Shown here: piece by piece, positions 44,717 to 54,654 of the stretch | Layout of the letters: each line of letters begins with the position of its first letter | Numbering within the stretch: position 1 is the first letter of the stretch | From: Caballeronia sp. NK8 | GTDB taxonomy: Bacteria > Pseudomonadota > Gammaproteobacteria > Burkholderiales > Burkholderiaceae | Direction: 5' to 3' | Assembly: GCF_018408855.1 (NCBI RefSeq) | Contig: NZ_AP024322.1 | Coordinates: forward strand, 2,108,001-2,172,000 | Length of the DNA stretch: 64,000 nucleotides | Position numbers and translations under genes: made by a program | The notes under the pieces: model-generated | The model's input: the letters and a program-made list of their open reading frames with translations, nothing else | The model's database searches: none | What the model was told of the DNA's origin: nothing

Positions 44717-45376
44717 TCACGCGCGAGCCGCGAGGAAGCGGTAGAAATTGCGCAACATGCCGGCCGTTGCGCCCCAGATGAAATAAGGAGCCTTTCTTTC
44801 GCCCGGAATATAGGGCATGGCAAAAAAACGACGCTCGCCCCCTTCCCAGCGAAATACGCGCACTTCGTGATTCGCCGGATTCATGAGCCACGCGAGCGGC
44901 ACTTCGAAGATATCGGCGACTTCGCAGGTATCGGCTTTCAGCGTGAACGGCGGATGCACCAGCGCGACGACCGGCGTCACCTTGAATCCCGTGCCCGTCA
45001 GATATTCGGGCAGCGCGCCGATGACTTCGCAGTGTTCCGCGCTCAACGCCACCTCTTCCTCCGCCTCGCGCAGCGCGGTGGCGGCGGCATCGGCATCTTC
45101 GGGCTCGCGTCGGCCGCCCGGGAAGCTGATCTGCCCGGCGTGATCCGACAGATGATCGGCGCGCTGCGTCAGCAGCACGGTCAGGCCGCCCTCGCGCACG
45201 ACGAGCGGCACCAGCACGGAGGCCACGCGCGGATCGCCGCCGATCGCCTTGATGCGCTGCTCGCGCTCTTCCTGCGTCCAGTCGAGATCCATTGCGAAAC
45301 GCGCGCGCAGGCCTTCCGGCGTGAGGCGCTCGGGCGGAACCGGCGGGAGTGTCTCACCCGTCGAGAAGACGGGCAT
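44717..45376 (-). CDS. CoA pyrophosphatase, Nudix family (NudL)
   Basis: A 219-residue Nudix hydrolase of the CoA-pyrophosphatase type, cutting CoA or related compounds to phosphopantetheine. The CoA motif LLTQRADHLSDHAGQISFPGG precedes the Nudix box ending REAEEEVAL, the same form as in NudL. The upstream frame is longer (to 45631), but the ATG at 45376 gives the family N-terminus. Confidence 0.88.
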   Translation of the reverse strand: MPVFSTGETLPPVPPERLTPEGLRARFAMDLDWTQEEREQRIKAIGGDPRVASVLVPLVVREGGLTVLLTQRADHLSDHAGQISFPGGRREPEDADAAATALREAEEEVALSAEHCEVIGALPEYLTGTGFKVTPVVALVHPPFTLKADTCEVADIFEVPLAWLMNPANHEVRVFRWEGGERRFFAMPYIPGERKAPYFIWGATAGMLRNFYRFLAARA

Positions 45377-45470
45377 CTTTTCGGGTTCGAGGATGCGGGG
45401 AGTCGAAGTCTTTCCGGTGGACACGGGTCGGGAACGGGGCTGTCGAAGACTCAATTTGAACACACCAAAG

Positions 45471-45500
45471 AAAAAAGCACCCGCAAGGGGTGCTTTTTCC
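45471..45500 (-). terminator. Rho-independent terminator of the rpsP operon
   Basis: On the minus strand, A/T-flanked stem of about 11 bp with core GCACCC/GGGTGC and loop of 5, followed by Ts. It lies 22 bases after the rplS stop. Confidence 0.9.
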
Positions 45501-45521
45501 GTACTGCGTCTGGCCAGCGAC

Positions 45522-45908
45522 TTACTCTGCGGAAGCAGACTTGTCCTTGAACACCAGCTTTTCCTTGATTCGAGCCGACTTGCCCGAACGCTCGCGCAGG
45601 TAGTAGAGCTTCGCGCGGCGAACATCGCCACGACGCTTCACGACGATGCTCGCGAGCAGCGGCGAGTAGGTCTGGAACGTACGCTCGACGCCTTCGCCCG
45701 ACGAAATCTTGCGGACGATGAAGTTCGAGTTCAGGCCACGGTTGCGCTTCGCGATGACGACGCCTTCGTAAGCCTGGACACGCTTACGCGTGCCTTCGAC
45801 CACGTTCACGTTGACGACGACGGTATCGCCCGGCGCGAAGTCGGGGATGCTCTTCTCGCCCAGAACGCGTGCGATCTCTTCCTTCTCGAGTTGCTCAATC
45901 AGATTCAT
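45522..45908 (-). CDS. rplS: 50S ribosomal protein L19
   Basis: A 128-residue ribosomal protein at the 30S-50S interface. The conserved core is [26 protein letters not shown] and SGEGVERTF. Last gene of the rpsP-rimM-trmD-rplS operon, 125 bases after trmD, followed by a terminator. Confidence 0.97.
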   Translation of the reverse strand: MNLIEQLEKEEIARVLGEKSIPDFAPGDTVVVNVNVVEGTRKRVQAYEGVVIAKRNRGLNSNFIVRKISSGEGVERTFQTYSPLLASIVVKRRGDVRRAKLYYLRERSGKSARIKEKLVFKDKSASAE

Positions 45909-46033
45909 TACTGACTCCTTGTGCCATCTTGCCGGAGTTGTGTGCCCTGGATGAAGGCCCCGGTAGAGGATGGGTTTGCTTCAGACGCCGATATGACTCG
46001 ACGCCCCCATTTTCCCGCTCGTCCGCCCGAAAT

Positions 46034-46804
46034 CTATGCAGATTTCGACGCGCCCTTTGCGAGTTCTGCGAGCCACGCCTCGTCGGCACGGCTCAACATC
46101 TTGCTTCCGCGCGCCCGTGCGATCAGATCGGGCCGCTTGTTGAATGTGTTGCGCAATGCTTCGCGCCTGCGCCAGGCGTCGATTTCCTTGTGATGGCCGC
46201 CGAGCAGCACATCGGGAACGCGCACGCCTTCGTACTCTTCCGGCCGCGTGTAGTGCGGACAATCGAGCAGCACGTCGACGAAGCTGTCCTGAACCGCCGA
46301 TTGCGCGTCGTTCAGCACGCCGGGCAACTGACGCACGACAGCGTCCATCAAGGCCATCGCGGGAAGTTCTCCGCCGGACAGCACGAAGTCGCCGAGGCTC
46401 ACTTCTTCGTCCACTTCGCGGTCGATCAGGCGTTGATCGATCGCTTCGTAACGGCCGCACAGCAACACCAGTCCGGGTTCCTGCGCGAACCGCATCACAC
46501 GGTCGTGATCCAGCCGCGTGCCTTGCGGCGACATCATCACCACACGTGTGGACGCGATGCCCTGCTCGCGCTGCGCAGTCTTCGCCGCGTGAATCGCGTC
46601 TTCCAGCGGACGCGCCAGCATGACCATGCCGGGGCCGCCGCCGTACGGGCGATCATCGACGGTGCGGTAGTTGTCCGTGGTGAAATCGCGCGGATTCCAC
46701 GTGCGCAGACCGAACCGCTCCTGCTTCACCGCCCGGCTGGTGATGCCCCAGTCGGTCAGCGCGCGAAACATCTCGGGAAAGAGCGTCACGACATCGAACT
46801 GCAT
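46034..46804 (-). CDS. trmD: tRNA (guanine-N1)-methyltransferase TrmD
   Basis: Methylates G37 next to the anticodon, using SAM in a deep trefoil knot. The 256-residue protein has [20 protein letters not shown], the SAM knot segment [20 protein letters not shown] and [19 protein letters not shown]. Third gene of the operon, 25 bases after rimM. Confidence 0.97.
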   Translation of the reverse strand: MQFDVVTLFPEMFRALTDWGITSRAVKQERFGLRTWNPRDFTTDNYRTVDDRPYGGGPGMVMLARPLEDAIHAAKTAQREQGIASTRVVMMSPQGTRLDHDRVMRFAQEPGLVLLCGRYEAIDQRLIDREVDEEVSLGDFVLSGGELPAMALMDAVVRQLPGVLNDAQSAVQDSFVDVLLDCPHYTRPEEYEGVRVPDVLLGGHHKEIDAWRRREALRNTFNKRPDLIARARGSKMLSRADEAWLAELAKGASKSA

Positions 46805-46829
46805 CGCTCTCTCCGTAACGTGCCGATGT

Positions 46830-47546
46830 TCAATAGTCAGCGTCCCAGTCGACGACGATACGCTTCGCCGCCCGGTCCACCGTCTTTACATATACGCCGA
46901 CGAACGGAATCAGCCGCTCGCCGGTGACGGCCTTGCCATCCTTGTCGGTCTCCGGATACTCGATCCGCAGGATGGAATGCGCGCCGTTGTCGATCAGATC
47001 CGCGACGCGGCCCAGCGCCACGCCCGCTTCGTTTTCGACATCCAGGCCGATCAGATCGACCCAGTAGAATTCGTCTTCGCTGTCGAGCTTCGGGAAATCA
47101 CTGCGCGTGATGTTCACCGTGTGGCCCTTCAGCGCAAGCGCCGTGTCGCGGTCGTCACAGCCAGCGAAGCGCGCGACGATGGTATCGGCATGCACTTTCG
47201 ACTGCAGACAGCGCGCGGACTTGAGTTCGCGGCCCTTGACGAGCCACCAGCGTTTCGCGCTCAGCAGCGCGTCGCCGCCCTGCTTGCCGTTCGCGTGCGG
47301 GACGATCTTGACCCAGCCTTTGAGACCGTAGGCATCGGCGATGAAACCGACTTCGACGGCGTCTTCCGGCAAAGCCTCGACCGGCTCGATTGCGCTTTCC
47401 GGCGCGCTCGAAACGTCGACCGCCACGCGGCGCGCGCCCGGCTTGCGGACGAACGCGCCAAACGTGGCGGCACCTTCATCTTGCCCCGGCTTCGGTCGGC
47501 CGACGTTTTCCGACGCGCGGCCGGATTCAGAATCGCGCACGGGCAT
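46830..47546 (-). CDS. rimM: 16S rRNA processing protein RimM
   Basis: Helps mature the 30S head by binding S19. The 238-residue protein has a 60-residue N-terminal extension beyond the usual start at about [18 protein letters not shown]; the rest includes the C-terminal PRC-barrel domain ([14 protein letters not shown]). The extension is Arg/Gly/Ala-rich and could be an over-long start, but no good internal ATG is seen. Second gene of the operon. Confidence 0.93.
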   Translation of the reverse strand: MPVRDSESGRASENVGRPKPGQDEGAATFGAFVRKPGARRVAVDVSSAPESAIEPVEALPEDAVEVGFIADAYGLKGWVKIVPHANGKQGGDALLSAKRWWLVKGRELKSARCLQSKVHADTIVARFAGCDDRDTALALKGHTVNITRSDFPKLDSEDEFYWVDLIGLDVENEAGVALGRVADLIDNGAHSILRIEYPETDKDGKAVTGERLIPFVGVYVKTVDRAAKRIVVDWDADY

Positions 47547-47597
47547 CGGCGAACCTTTGGGCAGGCTTCGAGCGGTTGTTACAGTTACGCAGCGAGC

Positions 47598-47852
47598 TTA
47601 AGCAGCCGGCTGGGCTTGCTGAGCTTGCTTGACGAGGCGCTCGACGGTCGGCGACAGTTGCGCGCCAACGCCTTGCCAGTACGTCAGGCGATCCTGAGCG
47701 ATGCGCAGTGATTCGCCTTTGGTCGCGACCGGGTTGTAGAAACCCACGCGCTCGATGAAGCGGCCGTCACGGCGGCTACGCGAGTCAGTTGCAACGATGT
47801 TGTAGAACGGGCGCTTCTTCGAGCCGCCACGAGCCAAGCGGATGATGACCAT
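47598..47852 (-). CDS. rpsP: 30S ribosomal protein S16
   Basis: An 84-residue S16 starting [20 protein letters not shown]. The frame upstream is open but unrelated. An AAGGA Shine-Dalgarno precedes the ATG. First gene of the operon, downstream of a good promoter. Confidence 0.97.
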   Translation of the reverse strand: MVIIRLARGGSKKRPFYNIVATDSRSRRDGRFIERVGFYNPVATKGESLRIAQDRLTYWQGVGAQLSPTVERLVKQAQQAQPAA

Positions 47853-47898
47853 GCTGAAATCCTTGAAAACCGGGGGTTCGGAACAACGAGAACAGGCG

Positions 47899-47927
47899 AT
47901 TATAGCTGGAATCAGAAGCTCGAACAA
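47899..47927 (-). promoter_or_regulatory. Promoter of the rpsP-rimM-trmD-rplS operon
   Basis: On the minus strand, TTGTTC (47922-47927), 17-base spacer and a perfect TATAAT (47899-47904). The predicted start is about 40 bases before rpsP. Confidence 0.75.
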
Positions 47928-48109
47928 ACACTTAACGCTTTTTTTGGATTCGGCGCGCGGTTCGGTGCCGATTCGCTGCGCTTGCCGATACCGGAAATCA
48001 CGCCGATGCGGCAACGTGGCATTGGTGACGTCGCTGCTCGTGGGCGTAAAATGGCAGACCTGCGTCGGCCTCAAGCGCCGCTCGCCTCTTTCCACCACCG
48101 CTTTCGCTG

Positions 48110-48613
48110 ATGACCTCCTCGTCCGTCGCCACGCAATCCGGCCCGAAGCCAGCCGGCAAGCCGGTCCCGCCTTACTTCCGCTCGAAAACGCTGACCGCCG
48201 CGCTCGCGTTTCTGTTCGGCTCCATCGGCCTGCACCGCTTCTATCTGTATGGAATGCGCGACAAGTACGGCTGGGCGCATATCGTCGGCATCGTGCTGGG
48301 CGCGTTCGGTTATCTGATGCTCGCGCAGTCGGAGCGCACGTCCCTGCTCGGCTGGGTGCTGGTTTTCCCGGGCGCGATCTCGCTGCTCGCCGCGTTTCTT
48401 TCGGCCCTCGTCTACGGTCTGCGTCCGGACGCGAAGTGGGACGCGCAGTTCAACGCGCACACCGGCCGCGAAAGCCGCTCCGGCTGGACGGTCATCTTCG
48501 TCGTGATCTTTTCGCTGCTGTTCGGCGCGTTTCTGCTGATGACCGGTCTCGCGCTCACGTTCCAGACGTATTTCGAGAGTCAGGTCGAAGCGGCGAAAAC
48601 CCTGTCGCAATGA
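48110..48613 (+). CDS. TM2-domain membrane protein
   Basis: A 167-residue protein with an N-terminal TM2 domain (about residues 25-80; [22 protein letters not shown]) and further hydrophobic segments near residues 85-110 and 125-150. TM2 proteins are widespread with no settled role. Divergent from the rpsP operon and converging on the radical SAM gene. Confidence 0.82.
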   Translation: MTSSSVATQSGPKPAGKPVPPYFRSKTLTAALAFLFGSIGLHRFYLYGMRDKYGWAHIVGIVLGAFGYLMLAQSERTSLLGWVLVFPGAISLLAAFLSALVYGLRPDAKWDAQFNAHTGRESRSGWTVIFVVIFSLLFGAFLLMTGLALTFQTYFESQVEAAKTLSQ

Positions 48614-48617
48614 AACG

Positions 48618-49745
48618 TCAGAACAGATCGAACTGCGGGCTGGACGGTCCCGCCGCTCGCTTCGCGGGCCGCTGAAACTCTGACATGTCGAGAATGCCGC
48701 GCTGCCTCGCGTTCAGACCGAGGCGCTTCGTCGCCTTCTGAAAGCGCTGCTTGAGCATGTCGGCCCACAGGCCCTCGCCTTTCATGCGCGTCGAAAAATT
48801 CGAGTCGTAATCCTTGCCGCCGCGCATGTCGCGCACACGGCTCATCACGCGATCCGCGCGATCGGGGAAATGCGCGGCCAGCCAATCCTTGAACAGCGGC
48901 GCGACTTCCCAAGGCAGGCGCAGCACGATGTAGCTCGCGCTCGTCGCGCCCGCCTCCGCGCACGCTTCCAGCACACGCTCCATGTCCGGCTCCGTCACGA
49001 ACGGAATGACCGGCGCGATGCTCACGCCCACCGGAATGCCCGCCTCGGCGAGCGTGCGGATGGTGCGCAGGCGTCGCGAAGGCGTGGCTGCGCGTGGCTC
49101 CAGCGTGCGCGCGATATCGGCGTCGAGCGTCGTGACGGTGATCGCCGCCATGACCTGGCCGCGCTCGGCCATCGGCGCCAGCAGGTCGATATCGCGTTCG
49201 ATCAGCGAACTCTTCGTGATCGCCGCAAACGGATGGCCGCAGTCGTGCAGCACCTGGATCACACGCCGCGTGAGTTGCAGATCGCGCTCGACCGGCTGAT
49301 AGGCGTCCGTGTTGACGCCGAGCGCGATCGGCTCGGGTTCGTAATTCGGCTTCGCCAGCTCGCGCGCGAGCAATTCGGGCGCGTTGATCTTCGCGTAAAT
49401 ACGGCTTTCGAAATCGAGTCCCGGCGAGAGCCCGAGATAGCTGTGCGTCGGACGCGCGAAGCAATAGATGCAGCCGTGTTCGCAGCCGCGGTAGGGATTC
49501 AGTGAAACGGAGAACGGAATGTCCGGCGAACTGTTGCGCGTGAGAATGCTTTTCGCGCGCTCTTCGAAAATCTGCGTGCGCAACGGCGGCGTGCCTTCGT
49601 CCTCGGGAGCGGCGGCATGCAGCCAGCCGTCGTCGACGCGTTCGCGCTCGTCTTTCTCATAGCGCCCCTGGATATTCGTGACCGCGCCGCGCCCCTTCAG
49701 CGGAGCGGGCGGCGCGACGGGATATTCACGATCGGGCGATGACAT
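48618..49745 (-). CDS. Radical SAM protein of the PA0069 family (SplB-like), SOS-linked
   Basis: A 375-residue radical SAM enzyme. The iron-sulfur motif is GCEHGCIYC (Cys88, 92, 95). The sequence belongs to the PA0069 group, related to spore photoproduct lyase SplB and seen in bacteria that do not sporulate; a DNA-repair role is plausible but unproven. The start at 49745 lies 25 bases downstream of a perfect LexA box. The frame upstream of it is not supported. Confidence 0.9.
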   Translation of the reverse strand: MSSPDREYPVAPPAPLKGRGAVTNIQGRYEKDERERVDDGWLHAAAPEDEGTPPLRTQIFEERAKSILTRNSSPDIPFSVSLNPYRGCEHGCIYCFARPTHSYLGLSPGLDFESRIYAKINAPELLARELAKPNYEPEPIALGVNTDAYQPVERDLQLTRRVIQVLHDCGHPFAAITKSSLIERDIDLLAPMAERGQVMAAITVTTLDADIARTLEPRAATPSRRLRTIRTLAEAGIPVGVSIAPVIPFVTEPDMERVLEACAEAGATSASYIVLRLPWEVAPLFKDWLAAHFPDRADRVMSRVRDMRGGKDYDSNFSTRMKGEGLWADMLKQRFQKATKRLGLNARQRGILDMSEFQRPAKRAAGPSSPQFDLF

Positions 49746-49770
49746 TTGCGACAAAATCCAGCGATTGATG

Positions 49771-49786
49771 CTGTATAAATATACAG
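49771..49786 (-). promoter_or_regulatory. Perfect LexA (SOS) box before the radical SAM gene
   Basis: CTGTATAAATATACAG: an exact CTGT-N8-ACAG with an A+T-only centre, matching the E. coli-type LexA operator. It lies between the lrp stop (49814) and the radical SAM start (49745). Confidence 0.9.
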
Positions 49787-49813
49787 TATCGTCGCATCGC
49801 CGCAAGCGGAAAA

Positions 49814-50302
49814 TCACGTCTCGACGAGAATCTTGAGCGTCTCCTTGATCTCCTCCATCACCACGTAACTCTTCGATTGCACCGCGCCCGGCAATTGCAA
49901 CAGGATGTCCCCGAGCAGCTTGCGATAGTCCGCCATTTCGCCGATGCGCGCCTTGATCAGATAGTCGAAGTCGCCCGAGACGAGGTGACACTCGAGCACT
50001 TCCGGGATCTTCTGCACTTCGCGCCGGAATTGCTCGAACATGTTGCCGCTCTTGTGATCGAGCGTGATCTCGACGAATACGAGCAGCGCAGCGCCCAACT
50101 CGGTCGGGTTCACGCGCGCGTAGTAACCCATGATGACGCCATCACGCTCCATGCGTTTCACCCGCTCGATGCACGGCGTAACTGACAGCCCGACCCGCTC
50201 GGCCAGGTCCTTCATCGCAACGCGGCCGTCCTCCTGAAGAATGTTCAGAATCTTGTGGTCGAGCTTGTCGAGCGTGCGGACCGGATTTCGCTGTGTTCGC
50301 AT
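49814..50302 (-). CDS. Lrp/AsnC-family regulator divergent from dadA
   Basis: A 162-residue Lrp-type regulator: N-terminal helix-turn-helix (about residues 12-60; LAERVGLSVTPCIERVKRMERDGVI) and C-terminal RAM ligand domain (about 75-150; ALLVFVEI...SGDFDYLIKARI). It is divergent from dadA with a 153-base gap, the arrangement of DadR in Pseudomonas, so it probably senses alanine or another amino acid and controls dadA. ATG at 50302 preferred to 50332. Confidence 0.92.
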   Translation of the reverse strand: MRTQRNPVRTLDKLDHKILNILQEDGRVAMKDLAERVGLSVTPCIERVKRMERDGVIMGYYARVNPTELGAALLVFVEITLDHKSGNMFEQFRREVQKIPEVLECHLVSGDFDYLIKARIGEMADYRKLLGDILLQLPGAVQSKSYVVMEEIKETLKILVET

Positions 50303-50455
50303 GGGTTTTTCCTGAAAATCGATCAAATACAATAACTAAAACTGCCTCGAAGTCCATACCATAGTCGATAACACTATATGAGCTTCAGTTTGCCGCGTCG
50401 ATCACCTTAACGTACGCGCATTCGGAAGTTTTCATCGAATCTGGATGGAGATCAC

Positions 50456-51748
50456 ATGCGAATCGTTATTCTCGGAAGCGGCGTCGTCGGCGTGACCAGC
50501 GCGTATTACCTCGCTCGCGCCGGCCACGAAGTCACGGTCATCGACCGCGAAGCGGGCCCCGCCCTCGAAACGAGTTTCGCCAATGCCGGACAGATCTCCC
50601 CGGGCTATGCATCGCCGTGGGCCGCGCCGGGCGTTCCGCTCAAGGCCGTGAAGTGGATGTTCGAAAAGCACGCGCCGCTCGCCATCCGCCTCGACGGCAC
50701 GATGAACCAGCTGCAATGGATGTGGCAGATGCTGCGCAACTGCACGCAGGACCGCTACACGGTCAACAAGGGCCGCATGGTCCGTCTCGCCGAGTACAGC
50801 CGCGACTGCCTGCAGGCCCTGCGCGCCGACACCGGCATCCATTACGAAGGCCGCACGGGCGGCACGCTGCAACTGTTCCGCACGCAACAGCAATTCGATG
50901 GCGCGGGCAAGGATATCGCCGTGCTCAAGGACGCCAACGTCCCGTTCGAACTGCTCACCGCCGATGAACTCAAAAATGCCGAGCCCGCACTCGCCGCCGT
51001 GTCGCACAAGCTGACGGGCGGCCTGCGTCTGCCGAACGATGAAACCGGCGACTGCCAGATGTTCACCACGCGCCTCGCCGCGATGGCCGAAGCGCTCGGC
51101 GTCAAGTTCCGCTACAACACGCCGATCGACGCGCTCGCCGTCAGCAACGGCCGCATCGCCGGTGTGCAGTGCGGCAAGGAACTGGTGACGGCGGATTCGT
51201 ACGTCGTCGCGCTGGGCTCGTATTCGCCGAAGCTGCTCGGCGATCTCGTGAAGATTCCGGTTTATCCGCTGAAGGGCTATTCGATCACCGCGCCTATCGT
51301 CGATGCGAACCGCGCGCCGGTCTCTACCGTGCTCGACGAAACCTACAAGATCGCGATCACGCGCTTCGACGACCGCATCCGCGTGGGCGGCATGGCGGAA
51401 ATCGTCGGTTACGACAGGAAGCTGAAGCAGGCTCGCCGCGAGACGCTCGAAATGTGCGTGAACGATCTGTTCCCCGGCGGCGGCGATACCGCGAGCGCCA
51501 AGTTCTGGACCGGCCTGCGTCCGATGACGCCGGACGGCACGCCGATCGTCGGCCGCACTCGCGTGCCGAACCTGTTCCTGAACACCGGCCACGGCACGCT
51601 CGGCTGGACGATGTCGTGCGGCTCCGGTCAGTTGCTGGCGGATCTGATGTCGGGCAAGCAGCCCGCGATCCGCTCGGACGATCTGTCGGTACATCGCTAC
51701 TCTGGCGATGTCGGCGTGCAGACGCGTCCGGGATACGCGAACGCGTGA
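50456..51748 (+). CDS. dadA: D-amino acid dehydrogenase DadA
   Basis: FAD enzyme that oxidises D-alanine and other D-amino acids to keto acids, feeding the respiratory chain at the membrane. The 430-residue protein has the FAD dinucleotide motif [20 protein letters not shown] at residues 4-23, the [15 protein letters not shown] segment and the C-terminal [20 protein letters not shown] site. An alanine racemase gene is not next to it here. Confidence 0.95.
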   Translation: MRIVILGSGVVGVTSAYYLARAGHEVTVIDREAGPALETSFANAGQISPGYASPWAAPGVPLKAVKWMFEKHAPLAIRLDGTMNQLQWMWQMLRNCTQDRYTVNKGRMVRLAEYSRDCLQALRADTGIHYEGRTGGTLQLFRTQQQFDGAGKDIAVLKDANVPFELLTADELKNAEPALAAVSHKLTGGLRLPNDETGDCQMFTTRLAAMAEALGVKFRYNTPIDALAVSNGRIAGVQCGKELVTADSYVVALGSYSPKLLGDLVKIPVYPLKGYSITAPIVDANRAPVSTVLDETYKIAITRFDDRIRVGGMAEIVGYDRKLKQARRETLEMCVNDLFPGGGDTASAKFWTGLRPMTPDGTPIVGRTRVPNLFLNTGHGTLGWTMSCGSGQLLADLMSGKQPAIRSDDLSVHRYSGDVGVQTRPGYANA

Positions 51749-51770
51749 TGACTTCTATCGCTTGAACGAC

Positions 51771-51800
51771 AAAGGCGCCGCGAGGCGCCTTTGTTCTTTT
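51771..51800 (+). terminator. Terminator after dadA
   Basis: A 9-bp stem AAAGGCGCC / GGCGCCTTT with loop GCGA, followed by GTTCTTTT. Lies between the convergent ends of dadA and the acyl-CoA dehydrogenase gene. Confidence 0.85.
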
Positions 51801-53589
51801 AGAACTGATCTTCGCTCAACGCGAGCACGCCTTCCTTGCCGTTCGCGCTGATGATCGACGCCTCGATCCCTGGCGCCTGAGACAGAATGTGTTCCGCGAA
51901 GAACTGCGCCGTCGCGATTTTCGCAACATGGAAACGCTCGTCTTCCGCGCGTTTGGCGTGCGCGACGAGCATCGCGCGCGCCATCTGCCAACCCGAGAAC
52001 ACGATGCCCGCGAGCCGCAGATACGGCACACTGCCCGCGAACACCGCGTTCGGATCGCTCCTGAACTTCGCGACGATGAATTCGATCGCGCGCGCGAGCG
52101 ACAGGCTTCCCGCGCTCAAATGCCGATGCATCGACCTGAACGGCTGACCGTCCACATCGGCGAGCGCCGCGATGGTCTGGTCGACCTGCGCAAGCAGCGC
52201 CTGCGCCGCCGCGCCGCCATCGCGCACGGTCTTGCGGCCGATCAGGTCGTTCGCCTGGATCGCTGTCGTGCCCTCGTAGATCGGCAGGATGCGCGCATCG
52301 CGATAGTGCTGCGCCGCGCCCGTCTCCTCGATGAAGCCCATGCCGCCGTGCACCTGCACGCCGAGACTCGCGACATCGACGGACATCTCCGTGCTGAAGC
52401 CCTTCACGATCGGCACGAGGTATTCGTAGATTGTCTGATGGCTCTTGCGCGCATCCGCGTCCGCATGGCCGTGCGCGAAGTCGCTGTGCGCCGCCGCGAC
52501 ATACGCGAGCGCGCGAGCGCCTTCGGTGTAGGCGCGCATCGTGGAGAGCATGCGGCGCACGTCGGGATGATGGATGATCGTGACCGGCTCCTTCGCGCTG
52601 CCGTCGACGGGGCGGCTCTGCACGCGCTCTTTCGCATACGCGACCGCTTGCTGATACGCACGCTCGGCAATCGCGACACCCTGCATGCCCACGGCGAAGC
52701 GCGCCGCGTTCATCATGATGAACATGTATTCGAGCCCGCGATTCTCCTCGCCGATCAGATAGCCGATCGCGCCGCCATGATCGCCGTATTGCAGCACGGC
52801 CGTCGGGCTCGCCTTGATGCCGAGCTTGTGCTCGATCGACACGCAGTGCACGTCGTTGCGCGCGCCGAGCGAGCCGTCGTCGTTGACGAGGAACTTCGGC
52901 ACCAGGAAGAGCGAGATGCCTTTGACGCCTTCGGGCGCGTCAGGCGTGCGCGCGAGCACGAGATGCACGATGTTCTTCGCCATGTCGTGCTCGCCGTAGG
53001 TGATGAAAATCTTCGTGCCGAACACTTTGTAGCTGCCATCGCCCTGCGGCTCGGCGCGCGTGCGTACGAGCGCGAGATCGGAGCCGGCCTGCGGCTCGGT
53101 GAGGTTCATCGTGCCGGTCCACTCGCCGGAAATGAACTTCGGGAGATAGCGCGCCTTCTGCGCGTCGCTGCCGGCGGTGAGGAGCGCCTCGATCGCGCCG
53201 TCGGTGAGCAACGGACACAATGCGAAGGAGAGATTCGCCGCGTTGAGCGCTTCGATGCATGGCGTCGCGATAAGTTTCGGCAAGCCCTGACCGCCGAAGT
53301 CCGCCGGATGCACGACGCCTTGCCAGCCGCCTTCCGCGAACTGACGGAACGCGTCCTTGAAGCCGGGCGTCGTCGTGACTTCGCCGTTCGCCCACGCGCT
53401 CGGATTGCGGTCGCCCGCCACATTCAGCGGCGCGATGACTTCGCCGCAAAAGCGCGCGGCTTCCTCGACGACGGCCTGCGCCGTATCGAAGCCCGCGTCC
53501 TCGTAACCGGGCAGCGCGGCGATGCTGTCGATATCCGCCAGTTCCTTCACCACAAACAGCATGTCCTTGACCGGGGCGCTGTAGCTCAT
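51799..53589 (-). CDS. Acyl-CoA dehydrogenase, long (about 600 residue) type
   Basis: A 596-residue FAD acyl-CoA dehydrogenase of the extended class with an additional C-terminal domain (as in the DmdC-like group). The catalytic-base region is YEGTTAIQANDLIGRK, and MNLTEPQAGSDLALVRTRAE is the substrate/FAD loop. It passes electrons to ETF, encoded directly upstream. Chain-length preference cannot be told. A terminator separates it from etfA. Confidence 0.92.
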   Translation of the reverse strand: MSYSAPVKDMLFVVKELADIDSIAALPGYEDAGFDTAQAVVEEAARFCGEVIAPLNVAGDRNPSAWANGEVTTTPGFKDAFRQFAEGGWQGVVHPADFGGQGLPKLIATPCIEALNAANLSFALCPLLTDGAIEALLTAGSDAQKARYLPKFISGEWTGTMNLTEPQAGSDLALVRTRAEPQGDGSYKVFGTKIFITYGEHDMAKNIVHLVLARTPDAPEGVKGISLFLVPKFLVNDDGSLGARNDVHCVSIEHKLGIKASPTAVLQYGDHGGAIGYLIGEENRGLEYMFIMMNAARFAVGMQGVAIAERAYQQAVAYAKERVQSRPVDGSAKEPVTIIHHPDVRRMLSTMRAYTEGARALAYVAAAHSDFAHGHADADARKSHQTIYEYLVPIVKGFSTEMSVDVASLGVQVHGGMGFIEETGAAQHYRDARILPIYEGTTAIQANDLIGRKTVRDGGAAAQALLAQVDQTIAALADVDGQPFRSMHRHLSAGSLSLARAIEFIVAKFRSDPNAVFAGSVPYLRLAGIVFSGWQMARAMLVAHAKRAEDERFHVAKIATAQFFAEHILSQAPGIEASIISANGKEGVLALSEDQF

Positions 53590-53624
53590 CGTCCTGTCTC
53601 CTCCCTTTTCAGATATTCCGGTGC

Positions 53625-53656
53625 AAAAAAAGGGCGCAACATCTGTCGCGCCCTTT
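53625..53656 (-). terminator. Rho-independent terminator between etfA and the acyl-CoA dehydrogenase gene
   Basis: On the minus strand, stem AAAGGGCGC / GCGCCCTTT with a 10-base loop followed by T7. It should end the etfBA transcript, leaving the dehydrogenase to its own promoter or to read-through. Confidence 0.85.
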
Positions 53657-53696
53657 CTTGTTGTTTGTGGCGAGTGTTCGACTCACACGGCCCGGT

Positions 53697-54632
53697 TCAA
53701 CCGAGCTCTTTCACCAGTTCCGGCACGACCGCGAACAGATCGCCGACGAGACCATAATCCGCGACGCTGAAGATCGGCGCTTCGGGATCCTTGTTGATCG
53801 CGACGATGACCTTCGAATCCTTCATGCCCGCCAGGTGCTGGATCGCGCCCGAGATGCCGACCGCCACGTACAGTTGCGGCGCGACGATCTTGCCGGTTTG
53901 ACCGACTTGATAGTCGTTCGGAACGTAACCCGCATCGACCGCCGCACGCGATGCGCCCAGCGCTGCGTTGAGCTTGTCCGCGAGCGGTTCCAGCGTCTTC
54001 GTATAGTTCTCGCCGCTGCCCAGACCGCGACCGCCCGACACGATGATGTGCGCGCTCGTCAGTTCCGGACGATCGAGCTTCGTCACTTCGCGGCTCACGA
54101 ACTGCGAGAGGCCCGCGTCGGCGGCGGCTTCGATCTTTTCGACCGATGCGCTGCCGCCTTCCGCTGCGACCGGATCGAAGCCTGTCGAGCGGACCGTGAT
54201 CACCTTGATCGGATCGCTCGATTGAACCGTCGCGATCGCGTTGCCCGCATAGATCGGGCGCTCGAACGTGTCGGCGCTATCGACGGCGGTGATGTCGCTG
54301 ATCTGCGCGACATCGAGATGCGCCGCGATACGCGGCGCGATGTTCTTACCGTAAGCCGTTGCCGGAGCCAGAATATGCGAATAATCCTTCGCGATGTTCA
54401 GCACGGTCGCATCGATGTTTTCCGCGAGGCCTTCGGCGAGTTGGGGCGCATCGGCGAGCAGCACTTTGCTCACGCCTGCGATCTTCGCTGCCGCATCCGC
54501 CGCGCCTTGCGCGTTCGAACCCGCGACCAGCACGTGCACGTCGCCGCCGATTTTCGCCGCCGCTGCCACCGTGTTCAGCGTCGATGCCTTGATCGACGCG
54601 TTGTCGTGTTCCGCAATTACCAGAATCGTCAT
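53697..54632 (-). CDS. etfA: Electron transfer flavoprotein alpha subunit
   Basis: A 311-residue subunit that carries the FAD and hands electrons from acyl-CoA dehydrogenases to ETF-ubiquinone oxidoreductase. The FAD domain is visible as [20 protein letters not shown] and [20 protein letters not shown]. Second gene of etfBA, 22 bases after etfB. Confidence 0.96.
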   Translation of the reverse strand: MTILVIAEHDNASIKASTLNTVAAAAKIGGDVHVLVAGSNAQGAADAAAKIAGVSKVLLADAPQLAEGLAENIDATVLNIAKDYSHILAPATAYGKNIAPRIAAHLDVAQISDITAVDSADTFERPIYAGNAIATVQSSDPIKVITVRSTGFDPVAAEGGSASVEKIEAAADAGLSQFVSREVTKLDRPELTSAHIIVSGGRGLGSGENYTKTLEPLADKLNAALGASRAAVDAGYVPNDYQVGQTGKIVAPQLYVAVGISGAIQHLAGMKDSKVIVAINKDPEAPIFSVADYGLVGDLFAVVPELVKELG

Positions 54633-54654
54633 GTTGTCTCCGCGTGTGTGGCGA

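Noticed and set aside
44717..45376. Missing Gly in the Nudix box as a defective enzyme
   Set aside because: NudL itself has the REAEEEVA form, so this is normal for the CoA-pyrophosphatase branch.
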